Shown: one piece after another, positions 53,493-61,599 of the stretch
Numbering within the stretch: the stretch's first letter is position 1
Layout of the letters: each line of letters begins with the position of its first letter
Assembly: GCA_038110465.1 (NCBI GenBank)
Contig: JAYNJU010000001.1
Span: forward strand, 124,001 to 188,000
Length of the DNA stretch: 64,000 bases
Reading direction: 5' to 3'
Source: Marisimplicoccus sp038110465
GTDB lineage: Bacteria > Bacteroidota > Bacteroidia > Flavobacteriales > Flavobacteriaceae
The notes under the pieces: model-generated
The model's input: only the letters and a program-made list of their open reading frames with translations
Told to the model about the DNA's origin: nothing
Databases searched by the model: none
Position numbers and translations under genes: made by a program

Positions 53493-53789
53493 ATGGCAGG
53501 TATTGATGAACAATCAAAAATAAAAAACGAAGGAGAAATAAGATATCTATCTCCTTTAGATATAAATACTTCTAAAGCTAAAAAATACTGTATGTTTAGA
53601 AGATCTGGTATTAAATATGTTGATTACAAAGATCCAGATTTCTTAAACAGGTTTATCAACGAACAAGGTAAAATATTACCAAGAAGATTAACTGGTACAT
53701 CATTAAAATATCAAAGAAAAGTTGCTGTAGCTGTCAAAAGAGCTAGACATCTTGCTTTGCTTCCTTATGTAGGAGATTTACTAAAATAA
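53493..53789 (+). CDS. rpsR: 30S ribosomal protein S18
   Basis: S18 pairs with S6 on the platform. KKYCMFRRSGIKYVDYKDPDFL and GKILPRRLTGTSLKYQRKVAVAVKRARHLALLPY are typical. Its 98 residues include an N-terminal extension of about 25 compared with E. coli (75), usual in Bacteroidota. Only one cysteine remains, so no zinc site. Confidence 0.97.
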   Translation: MAGIDEQSKIKNEGEIRYLSPLDINTSKAKKYCMFRRSGIKYVDYKDPDFLNRFINEQGKILPRRLTGTSLKYQRKVAVAVKRARHLALLPYVGDLLK

Positions 53790-53791
53790 TT

Positions 53792-54244
53792 ATGGAAATA
53801 ATTTTAAAAGAAAATGTTGCAAATGTAGGCTTCAAAGATGAAGTAGTTACTGTTAAGCCTGGATACGGGAGAAACTTTTTAATTCCTTCAGGCAAAGCAA
53901 TTTTAGCTACAGAATCTGCAAAAAAAGTATTGGCTGAAAATTTGAAACAAAAAGCATTTAAGGAACAATCTATAATTGATGAAGCAGAGAAAATTGCATC
54001 AAAAATCTCAAAACTAGATCTTAAAATTTCAGCTAAGGTTGGCCCTGATGGAAAATTATTTGGATCTATATCAAATGCTGATGTATGCAAAAGTCTTTTA
54101 GACAAAAAAATTGAAGTTGAAAAAGAAAATATTTCAATTCCTGGTAAGTCAATTAAAAGAATAGGAAAGTATCAGGCAAGCATTAGACTTCATAGAGAAG
54201 TTTCTACTCAATTAAACTTTGAGCTTTTAGCTGAAACAAAATAA
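53792..54244 (+). CDS. rplI: 50S ribosomal protein L9
   Basis: L9 is a two-domain dumbbell protein that restrains frameshifting between neighbouring ribosomes. The N-terminal signature is VANVGFKDEVVTVKPGYGRNFLIP; a long helix and the C-terminal domain (IGKYQASIRLHREVSTQLNFEL) follow. Length is 150 residues. Confidence 0.97.
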   Translation: MEIILKENVANVGFKDEVVTVKPGYGRNFLIPSGKAILATESAKKVLAENLKQKAFKEQSIIDEAEKIASKISKLDLKISAKVGPDGKLFGSISNADVCKSLLDKKIEVEKENISIPGKSIKRIGKYQASIRLHREVSTQLNFELLAETK

Positions 54245-54286
54245 TTTTATAACTTTATTGTTCGTTGATTGTCAAATACATCTTTG

Positions 54287-55663
54287 ATGTCTCAAAATTT
54301 GAATACACCTAAAGGAACAAAAGATTTTTACTCCCTAGAATTAGTTAAAAGAAATTATCTACTCAAGGTTCTTAAACAAACATTTAACTCTTTTAATTTT
54401 GAAGAAATACAGACTCCTTCTTTTGAAAATTTATCTGTACTAACTGGAAACTATGGTGAAGATGAAGATTCTCTTATGTTTAAAATATTATCTTCTGGAG
54501 AAAAACTTAGAAAAGCTGATCTGGATTCTTTGAAAGACAATAATCTTTCAAAATTTGCTAATTCTTTATCTGATAAAGCTCTTAGATATGATTTGACAGT
54601 ACCTTTATCTAGGTTTATTAGACAAAATCTTAATAAAATAAATCTTCCATTTAGAAGATTTCAAACACAATTAGTTTGGAGAGCTGATAGACCTCAAAAA
54701 GGAAGATTCAGAGAATTTCTTCAATGTGATATTGATGTTATTGGAGAAAATAATATTATGAATGAAGTAGAGTGTATAAAACTATTCGACTCGGTCTTAA
54801 CTAAATTAAATTTCCCTAAAGTTTTTATTAGAGTTAATAATAGAGAAATTTTAGATGGTATCTCAAAAATAATGAAGCTAGATAGTCTAGATGAAATTGG
54901 ACCTTCTCTTGATAAGTCTGATAAAATTGGAATTGATGGAGTTATTAATGAGTTAAAATTAAAAGGTGTTTCAGATGATTCATTGAAAATATTAAAGTCA
55001 TTTTTAGAAATTAATGGATCTAATCATGATAAAATTGCTTTGATTAAAAAGGAATTTTTAAAAAATAAACTTTCAATAGAAAGTATTGAAAGGATTGAAA
55101 TTTTTCTTGATTTAATAGATAAATTCGATTTAAACAGTTTAGATCCAAAATTTGATATTTCACTAGCAAGAGGATTAGGTTATTATACTGGTTTAATAGT
55201 TGAGGTATCTTCACCTGAAAATATAAATATTGGTTCAATTGGAGGAGGTGGTAGATATGATAATTTAGTTCAAGGAAATGACCCAAATTTAAGTGGATTT
55301 GGTATTTCATTTGGTTTTGATAGATTATATACTATTCTAGAGGATCTTAATTTATTTCCAAATAAATTCAAATCTTCAAAGACTTTTCTTTTTCTAAATT
55401 TTGGAATGGATATTATTCCTAATATAATAGAGCCTGTGAATAAATTAAGGGAAAATAATATTGCATGTGAGATATATCCATCCGAAAAAAAAATTAAAAA
55501 ACAATTAGACTATGCTAATCAAAAAGGCATAGACTTTGTTGTTATAATTGGAAAAGAGGAACTAGACTCTAACAAATTTAAGATTAAAGATATGACTAAG
55601 GGTGAAGAAATCGTTTTTGAGGACCTTAATAATATTTTTAAAGAAATAAATTCTCTTAATTAA
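54287..55663 (+). CDS. hisS: Histidyl-tRNA synthetase
   Basis: HisRS charges tRNA-His. It is a class II synthetase: motif 2 is RFQTQLVWRADRPQKGRFREFLQCDIDVIG, the histidine-specific LARGLGYYTGLIVEV follows, and motif 3 includes GFGISFGFDRL. The ATG at 54287 gives 458 residues starting MSQNLNTPKGTKDF, the normal N-terminus; an in-frame TTG 18 bases upstream is unlikely. The last 8 bases overlap the convergent hydroxylase gene. Confidence 0.96.
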   Translation: MSQNLNTPKGTKDFYSLELVKRNYLLKVLKQTFNSFNFEEIQTPSFENLSVLTGNYGEDEDSLMFKILSSGEKLRKADLDSLKDNNLSKFANSLSDKALRYDLTVPLSRFIRQNLNKINLPFRRFQTQLVWRADRPQKGRFREFLQCDIDVIGENNIMNEVECIKLFDSVLTKLNFPKVFIRVNNREILDGISKIMKLDSLDEIGPSLDKSDKIGIDGVINELKLKGVSDDSLKILKSFLEINGSNHDKIALIKKEFLKNKLSIESIERIEIFLDLIDKFDLNSLDPKFDISLARGLGYYTGLIVEVSSPENINIGSIGGGGRYDNLVQGNDPNLSGFGISFGFDRLYTILEDLNLFPNKFKSSKTFLFLNFGMDIIPNIIEPVNKLRENNIACEIYPSEKKIKKQLDYANQKGIDFVVIIGKEELDSNKFKIKDMTKGEEIVFEDLNNIFKEINSLN

Positions 55664-56477
55664 AATGGTTATACCATTTATTAAAAGGCCTCTCAATGAG
55701 GCTTATAAATTTTGAATTAGACTTTTCGTTAAGGTCTGTATCAATACCATATTTTATTTTATCTCTTTCAAGCTCCATATATGTTCCAAATAACCTATCC
55801 CAAATTGAGAAGATATTTCCATAATTTGAGTCTGTGTATGGTAGTTCAAAATGATGATGAACTTTATGCATATTAGGAGATACTATCACATAGCTAAGTA
55901 ATTTATCAAGCTTAGTTGAAATTTGAATATTAGCATGATTAAATTGAGAAGCTAAAACTGATATTGATTGATAGAGAAGGACTAAACCAATTGGAGCACC
56001 AGATATAAAAATTCCTGTAAAAGTGAATAAAAATCTTATTATGCTTTCAAAAGGATGGTGTCTGTTGGCTGTAGTTGTGTCAACATTGTGATCTGTATGA
56101 TGAACAATATGAATATACCAAAGCAATTTAACTTTGTGTTGTACTAAATGAGGTAAATAAGCTCCAATAAGATCAAGCAATAGAAGTCCTATAATTACAC
56201 TTACAAAAGTTGTAGAATCAATTAAGTAAATTAGACCAAAATTATTATTTGAAGTCCAATCTGATGCAAATACTAATAAATAAGCAAAAAAGAAATTTAC
56301 AACAATTGTTGTAATAGTTAATAAGAAGTTGGGTAAAGAGTGCTTCCATTTCTTATAGTTAAAAATTTTGAAAGGTAGTGCTCCCTCCATCACCCAAAAA
56401 AAGGTAATTCCTGATACAATAATTACTGCTCTATTTACAGAAGAAATATTCTCAAATATTAACAATAAGTTTTCCAT
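55656..56477 (-). CDS. Fatty acid hydroxylase / sterol desaturase family membrane protein
   Basis: The 273-residue protein has about five hydrophobic segments and the histidine clusters of the di-iron family: HLVQH, HIVHHTDHN, NRHHP and MHKVHHHFELPYTDSNYGN, ending IWDRLFGTY. Members hydroxylate or desaturate lipids and carotenoids (CrtZ-like) or other substrates; which applies cannot be decided. Given blh elsewhere in the window, a carotenoid substrate is possible but unproven. It follows the M28 peptidase gene after 2 bases. Confidence 0.9.
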   Translation of the reverse strand: MENLLLIFENISSVNRAVIIVSGITFFWVMEGALPFKIFNYKKWKHSLPNFLLTITTIVVNFFFAYLLVFASDWTSNNNFGLIYLIDSTTFVSVIIGLLLLDLIGAYLPHLVQHKVKLLWYIHIVHHTDHNVDTTTANRHHPFESIIRFLFTFTGIFISGAPIGLVLLYQSISVLASQFNHANIQISTKLDKLLSYVIVSPNMHKVHHHFELPYTDSNYGNIFSIWDRLFGTYMELERDKIKYGIDTDLNEKSNSKFISLIERPFNKWYNHFN

Positions 56478-56479
56478 TT

Positions 56480-58096
56480 TTAATTGTCCTCTGTTCCGTC
56501 CCTATTTGGAATTCTAAGTGAAGGCCAAGTATCTCTTTCCCCAGTTAAGGGATTTACAGGAAGAACTCTTCTATCTCTTGGCATTAATTCATCTTCTTCA
56601 CTTGCCAGATATGTTAAAATTGCAATCAAAACAACATTATCTCTTACATCATCAAAAATGATTTTATCATATGTATCTCTATTAGTATGCCAAGTATAAT
56701 GATATTGGCTATCACCACCATATGAAAAATCAAGAGATCTTAAATTAAAACCTGGAACTCCGGATGAAACAAAATTTCTCCAATCAGATGAACCACCCGA
56801 AGGAACAATTACTCCATTTTGCTCATAGGAATTAAGAGGAATTGGCACTCCAGGAAATTCAGTATCAATTTCATCTCTAATTTCTGATGGAACATATTGA
56901 AGCCATTCTCCTATAAATCTATATGCTTCTGTAAATCCATGGCCATTTATTTGAACAACTCTTCCAGTACCATTATCTTGATTAAATAAAGCTTGTAAGT
57001 TTTCAACTATTTCTGGATGATCTTCAACAAAAGCACTAGATCCATTAAGACCTTGTTCTTCAGCACCCCAATGAGCGGCAATAATTGTTCTTTTTGGATT
57101 TGGGTAAATTTTCTTCAAGATTCTCATTACCTCCATCATTGTAATAGTCCCTGTTCCATTATCTGTAGCACCTGTTCCACCACCAGTAGAGTCTAGGTGT
57201 GCTGAAAGAATTACATATTCGTTGGGTTTTTCTACTCCTTCGATTCTTCCTAAAGAATTATAGGTTGGTACTTTTCCTAATTCTTTTGATTGAAGATTAA
57301 CATTTACAGTTGGTTTTTGACCATTTTGAGCTAATCTATATAATAATCCGAAATCTTCCATACTAATATCAACAGTTGGAGTTTCTGAACTTATACCTAA
57401 ATATCCTGGACTAAATATAGTGTTTGTTCCAAATCCCCCTCTCCAATTTGAATTAATAATTGATGCTGGTTTTGCATCCTCAATTGCTTTTACCATTTCC
57501 ATATATCCATATCCTGTTTTTCTAAAATTTTGAAAATCATTTCTTCTTTTAGTAATTCTAAATTTTCTTATATCTTCTAATGTTTTTTCTTTTGCCCATC
57601 TTTTGATATCATAATCTGGTCTACCTGAGATATCAGGGGTTCCGAATAAAATATGTTTTCCTTTAATAGTGGTTAGCCATTGATCAAAAACTTCTTTAGA
57701 CTCAAAAGGGATTGTTACTACTTCCCCAAGCTCTCCATTTTTTTTAGTACTTGCACTCCATGATAATTGCTGACCTTCTAAAGATTTAACCCATGGAGAC
57801 ATCATATCAATATGACTTATACCTCTTTCCCAAGCTCTCCATTGACCAAATTGCTCATTTTCAGAATTTATTCCCCATCTATTGTAAGTGTTGACTACCC
57901 AATTATGAGCTTGAGTCATTTGAGGGGTACCAGTTAGTCTAGGCCCAATTTGATCCATAAGTTCATGTGCTAAAACTTCTAATTGTGAGTTATTATTTGC
58001 CTCGGAAACAATTTGATTAATCGTCTGAAGTTTATTTTGAGAGTAAGCTGTGGTTAAAGTAAAACTTAAGCATGTAAGTAGTAAAAATTTTTTCAT
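56480..58096 (-). CDS. Exported M28-family metallopeptidase
   Basis: The 538-residue protein has a signal peptide (MKKFLLLTCLSFTLTTAYSQ). The catalytic site is complete: His300 and Asp302 (SAHLDS), bridging Asp312 (ATDNGTGT), general base Glu346 and ligand Glu347 (GAEEQG), Asp374 (NQDNG) and a C-terminal histidine (TWHTNRDTYDKI). Residues 130-280 contain a PA-like insertion between the two halves. It resembles glutamate-carboxypeptidase/aminopeptidase-type M28 enzymes that trim peptides in the periplasm. Its promoter is an excellent consensus match. Confidence 0.92.
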   Translation of the reverse strand: MKKFLLLTCLSFTLTTAYSQNKLQTINQIVSEANNNSQLEVLAHELMDQIGPRLTGTPQMTQAHNWVVNTYNRWGINSENEQFGQWRAWERGISHIDMMSPWVKSLEGQQLSWSASTKKNGELGEVVTIPFESKEVFDQWLTTIKGKHILFGTPDISGRPDYDIKRWAKEKTLEDIRKFRITKRRNDFQNFRKTGYGYMEMVKAIEDAKPASIINSNWRGGFGTNTIFSPGYLGISSETPTVDISMEDFGLLYRLAQNGQKPTVNVNLQSKELGKVPTYNSLGRIEGVEKPNEYVILSAHLDSTGGGTGATDNGTGTITMMEVMRILKKIYPNPKRTIIAAHWGAEEQGLNGSSAFVEDHPEIVENLQALFNQDNGTGRVVQINGHGFTEAYRFIGEWLQYVPSEIRDEIDTEFPGVPIPLNSYEQNGVIVPSGGSSDWRNFVSSGVPGFNLRSLDFSYGGDSQYHYTWHTNRDTYDKIIFDDVRDNVVLIAILTYLASEEDELMPRDRRVLPVNPLTGERDTWPSLRIPNRDGTEDN

Positions 58097-58116
58097 TTGA
58101 GTTAAATTTATTGGTT

Positions 58117-58145
58117 CAAATATAATTAAATACTTACATTACAAA
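58117..58145 (-). promoter_or_regulatory. Promoter of the M28 peptidase - hydroxylase unit
   Basis: On the reverse strand TTTG (58145-58142) is followed after 17 bases by TATATTTG (58124-58117), and the ATG comes 20 bases later. Both boxes match the Bacteroidota consensus. Confidence 0.75.
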
Positions 58146-58186
58146 TGTTAAAACAATTTTAATTAAATAAACCAAAAATTATTACT

Positions 58187-61100
58187 ATGAAGAGAATACT
58201 TCAACCCTTATTTATAATATTTATTGTAATTAATTTTTCATTTTCACAAGATGATAAAAAAGATAATAAAGAAGAAAAACAAAATAAAAATTTACCTATC
58301 AAACCTGAAAGGTTTTATGATTTAGAGACTGACGAAGGAACATGGATGTCTATTGATGTTAGCCCTGATGGACAATCTATAGTATTTGATTTACTTGGCG
58401 ATATATATACCATTCCAATAACTGGAGGTAATGCAAAAAGAATAACTAAAGGAATGGCTTTTGATAGTCAGCCAAGATTTTCACCAGATGGTAAATCAAT
58501 TGTTTATGTCAGTGATAAAAGTGGTGGAAATAATGTATGGATTAGAAACCTAGAAACTAATGATTCAACACAGATTACTAAACAAAAAAATAATCAAACA
58601 GCATTTGCAGATTGGTCTAGGGATGGAGATTACATTATTGTTGCTACAGGTAGAAGAAACTTAAAGCTTCATATGTTTCATAAAGATGGTGGTAGCGGTG
58701 TTAAGTTAATTAATGAACCAACATCATTAAAAATTGTTCAACCTGAGGTTAGTCACGATGACAGATACATTTGGTATGCACATAGATCTAATTCTTGGCA
58801 GTATAATGCAAGATTCCCTCAATATCAAATTTCTAAATATGATAGAGAAACAGGGGATATTAAAAGAGAAACTTCAAGATTTGGTTCTGCTTTTACTCCA
58901 ACATTATCTCCAAATGGAAAATGGTTGGTATATGGAACAAGATTTGAAGATAAAACTGCACTAAGACTAAGAGACTTACAAACAGGTGAAGAAAAGTGGC
59001 TTGCATTCCCTGTCCAAAAAGATGATCAAGAATCTCAAGCCACTATGGGTGTTTTGCCAAATATGTCTTTTACCCCTGACAGCAATAGTTTAATTGTTTT
59101 TTATGGTGGTAAAATAAATAATATACCAATTAATGGTAACGAATCCTCTATTATACCTTTTTATGTTAAAGAAAAGATAGAGATAGGCCCAGAATTAAAA
59201 TTTGATTATGAAATATCAGATGATAAAGAAATGATAGTTAATCAAATCAGAGATATTAGTGTTTCACCAGATGGAAAATCAGCAGTGTTTACAGCATTAA
59301 ATAAACTTTATTTAATGAATCTTGAGACTAATGAGATGAAAAGACTTACAAATTTCAAAGATGAAATTACAGAAGCTATGCCAAGTTGGAGTCCTCAAGG
59401 AAACGAAATAGTTTTTGTAACGTGGAATAATAATGATGGTGGAGCTATATATAAATTAGATATTAATGGAAAAAGAGGGCCAATTATTCTTACCGGAAAT
59501 CAATATGGAAATAAACCAGGTGTTTATTCTAATCCCAGATGGAACAATGAAGGAAATAGAATAGTCTTTACTCAAGGAGATGAGACTAGTTATAAAGATA
59601 GTTATGGTCCTGGTGCATTTAAGTCAAATGAAAGAATCATGTGGATCTCCTCAAATGGTGGAAGATTGAATTTAATAGATGATTCAAAAGGTAGGTCTTA
59701 TCCACATTTTGTTAAAGGAAAGAATAGAATTTATTTATTTAGTAATAGGGATGGATTAGTTTCTATTAATTGGGATGGTACTGACGAAAAGAAAATAGTA
59801 AAAGTTACAGGAGATACTCCTTATGGATCAGGTGACTCAACTAATCCTTCTAACGCTAGTTTAATTCTAATTTCTCCTAATGGGGATCAAGGTCTAGCTA
59901 AGATTAATAATAACCTTTATAGTTTTATTATACCCTATTCAGGTGTTGAATCTTTAAAAATATCATTATCTAACCCTTCATCTTCTGCTTTTCCAGCTAG
60001 AAAATTAACAGAAATTGGAGGTGAGTTTCCATCATGGGATGTCAATTCTAATACTATTTATTGGTCACTTGGAAAATCTTTATTTAACTATAACCTAGAA
60101 GAAGCAAAAATATTTGAAGAAGATTTAAAAAGGAAAAAGAAAGAGGAAAAGGAATCAAAAGAAGATGAATCTAATGAATCAGAAGATGAAGAATCAAAAG
60201 AAGATGAAATAGAAGAAGAGGAGTCTGATGAGAAGGAATCTGGATCAGATGAGTCTGAAGAAGAAAAAGAGGAAGATAATTTTAAACCAATTGAAACTGA
60301 AATTAGAGTTAAGGTTATAAGAGATATACCTAATAGCTCAATCTTAATTGAAAATGCAAAGATTATTACCATGAATGGTGATGAAATATTTGAGAGTGGA
60401 AATATTTTGATAAAAAATAATAGGATTATTGAGGTAAGTGATCAAAAAATTGATGTTCAAGAAGATGTAGTTAAAATTGATATGTCAGGAAAAATTATTT
60501 TACCAGGCTTTATAGATACTCATGCACATATGTGGCCAAGATGGGGTCTTCATAAATATCAACCATTCTCCTATGCTGCTAATCTTGCTTATGGAGTTAC
60601 TACAACCAGAGATCCTCAAACTGCTACTACTGATGTTCTAACCTACAGTGACATGGTTACTGCTGGAAAAATATTAGGACCAAGAATATATTCTACTGGA
60701 CCAGGAGTTGGATATTGGGGATACAACGTTAAAAGTCTTAAAGAAGCACAAAATGTTCTAAAACAGTATTCAAAGTACTACAATACTAATACAATTAAAA
60801 TGTATGTAGCTGGAAATAGACAACAAAGACAATGGATATTAATGGCTGCTAAAGAACAAAAAATTATGCCAACAACTGAGGGTAGTTTAAACCTTAGATT
60901 AAATATAGCTGAAACTATAGATGGATATCCGGGTCAAGAACATAATCATCCTATATATCCAGCATATAAAGATTTAGTTGGATTAACAGCTTTTAGTAAA
61001 AAAGCTTATACTCCTACATTACTTGTTACCTATGGAGGCCCTTGGGCAGAAAACTATTATTATGCAACAGAAAATGTAAATGGAGACCCTAAACTAAATT

Positions 61101-61591
61101 ACTTTACACCAAAAAATGAACTAGAATCTTTATCTAGAAGAAGAAATGTAGGTTGGTTTATGGAAGAAGAATATACTTTTCCAGAATTAAGTGAATTTGT
61201 CAAAGATTTAGTAGAGGCTGGTGGAATAGCTGGAGTTGGTTCTCATGGTCAATTACAAGGTCTTGGATATCATTGGGAATTATGGAGTATGGCAAGTGGT
61301 GGTATTTCTAATCATGATATGTTAAAAGTCTCAACTATTCTGGGTGCTTACGCTATAGGGCTAGATAAAGAAATTGGATCAATCGAAAAGGGCAAATTAG
61401 CTGATCTTGTAATACTATCTAAAGATCCAATTGAAAACATTAGAAACACAAATAGTGTAGAAATGGTAATGAAAAATGGAAGATTATATGATGGAAATAA
61501 TCTTGACCAAATATATCCACTAAAACAAAAAGCTAAAAATTTTGACTGGCAAGAGGACTATCCATCTTCTCTTCCAGGAGTTAAAAACTAA
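58187..61591 (+). CDS. Very large exported amidohydrolase with N-terminal beta-propeller
   Basis: The 1134-residue protein has a signal peptide (to FSFSQ, about residue 21). Residues 45-640 hold TolB/WD40-like propeller repeats with motifs such as VSPDGQSIVF, FSPDGKSIVYVSD and WSPQGNEIVFVTW. A charged linker of about 55 residues (643-700), almost only Glu, Ser, Lys and Asp, leads to an amidohydrolase domain: GFIDTHAH (774-781, metal ligands His779 and His781) and a C-terminal IEKGKLADLVILSKDP that closes the composite domain. Proteins of this design are widespread in marine Bacteroidota; the substrate is unknown, possibly peptides or cyclic amides. The M14 peptidase follows after 8 bases. Confidence 0.9.
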   Translation: MKRILQPLFIIFIVINFSFSQDDKKDNKEEKQNKNLPIKPERFYDLETDEGTWMSIDVSPDGQSIVFDLLGDIYTIPITGGNAKRITKGMAFDSQPRFSPDGKSIVYVSDKSGGNNVWIRNLETNDSTQITKQKNNQTAFADWSRDGDYIIVATGRRNLKLHMFHKDGGSGVKLINEPTSLKIVQPEVSHDDRYIWYAHRSNSWQYNARFPQYQISKYDRETGDIKRETSRFGSAFTPTLSPNGKWLVYGTRFEDKTALRLRDLQTGEEKWLAFPVQKDDQESQATMGVLPNMSFTPDSNSLIVFYGGKINNIPINGNESSIIPFYVKEKIEIGPELKFDYEISDDKEMIVNQIRDISVSPDGKSAVFTALNKLYLMNLETNEMKRLTNFKDEITEAMPSWSPQGNEIVFVTWNNNDGGAIYKLDINGKRGPIILTGNQYGNKPGVYSNPRWNNEGNRIVFTQGDETSYKDSYGPGAFKSNERIMWISSNGGRLNLIDDSKGRSYPHFVKGKNRIYLFSNRDGLVSINWDGTDEKKIVKVTGDTPYGSGDSTNPSNASLILISPNGDQGLAKINNNLYSFIIPYSGVESLKISLSNPSSSAFPARKLTEIGGEFPSWDVNSNTIYWSLGKSLFNYNLEEAKIFEEDLKRKKKEEKESKEDESNESEDEESKEDEIEEEESDEKESGSDESEEEKEEDNFKPIETEIRVKVIRDIPNSSILIENAKIITMNGDEIFESGNILIKNNRIIEVSDQKIDVQEDVVKIDMSGKIILPGFIDTHAHMWPRWGLHKYQPFSYAANLAYGVTTTRDPQTATTDVLTYSDMVTAGKILGPRIYSTGPGVGYWGYNVKSLKEAQNVLKQYSKYYNTNTIKMYVAGNRQQRQWILMAAKEQKIMPTTEGSLNLRLNIAETIDGYPGQEHNHPIYPAYKDLVGLTAFSKKAYTPTLLVTYGGPWAENYYYATENVNGDPKLNYFTPKNELESLSRRRNVGWFMEEEYTFPELSEFVKDLVEAGGIAGVGSHGQLQGLGYHWELWSMASGGISNHDMLKVSTILGAYAIGLDKEIGSIEKGKLADLVILSKDPIENIRNTNSVEMVMKNGRLYDGNNLDQIYPLKQKAKNFDWQEDYPSSLPGVKN

Positions 61592-61599
61592 ATCAAATT

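Noticed and set aside
58734..58964. Forward open frame inside the amidohydrolase gene
   Set aside because: It is a second-frame shadow of the propeller region; no family resemblance and no start signal.
60088..60372. Reverse-strand open frame rich in Ser and Asp
   Set aside because: It is the antisense reading of the Glu/Ser/Lys linker of the amidohydrolase; codons for Glu and Ser read backwards give Ser/Phe/Asp runs. No start context or family.
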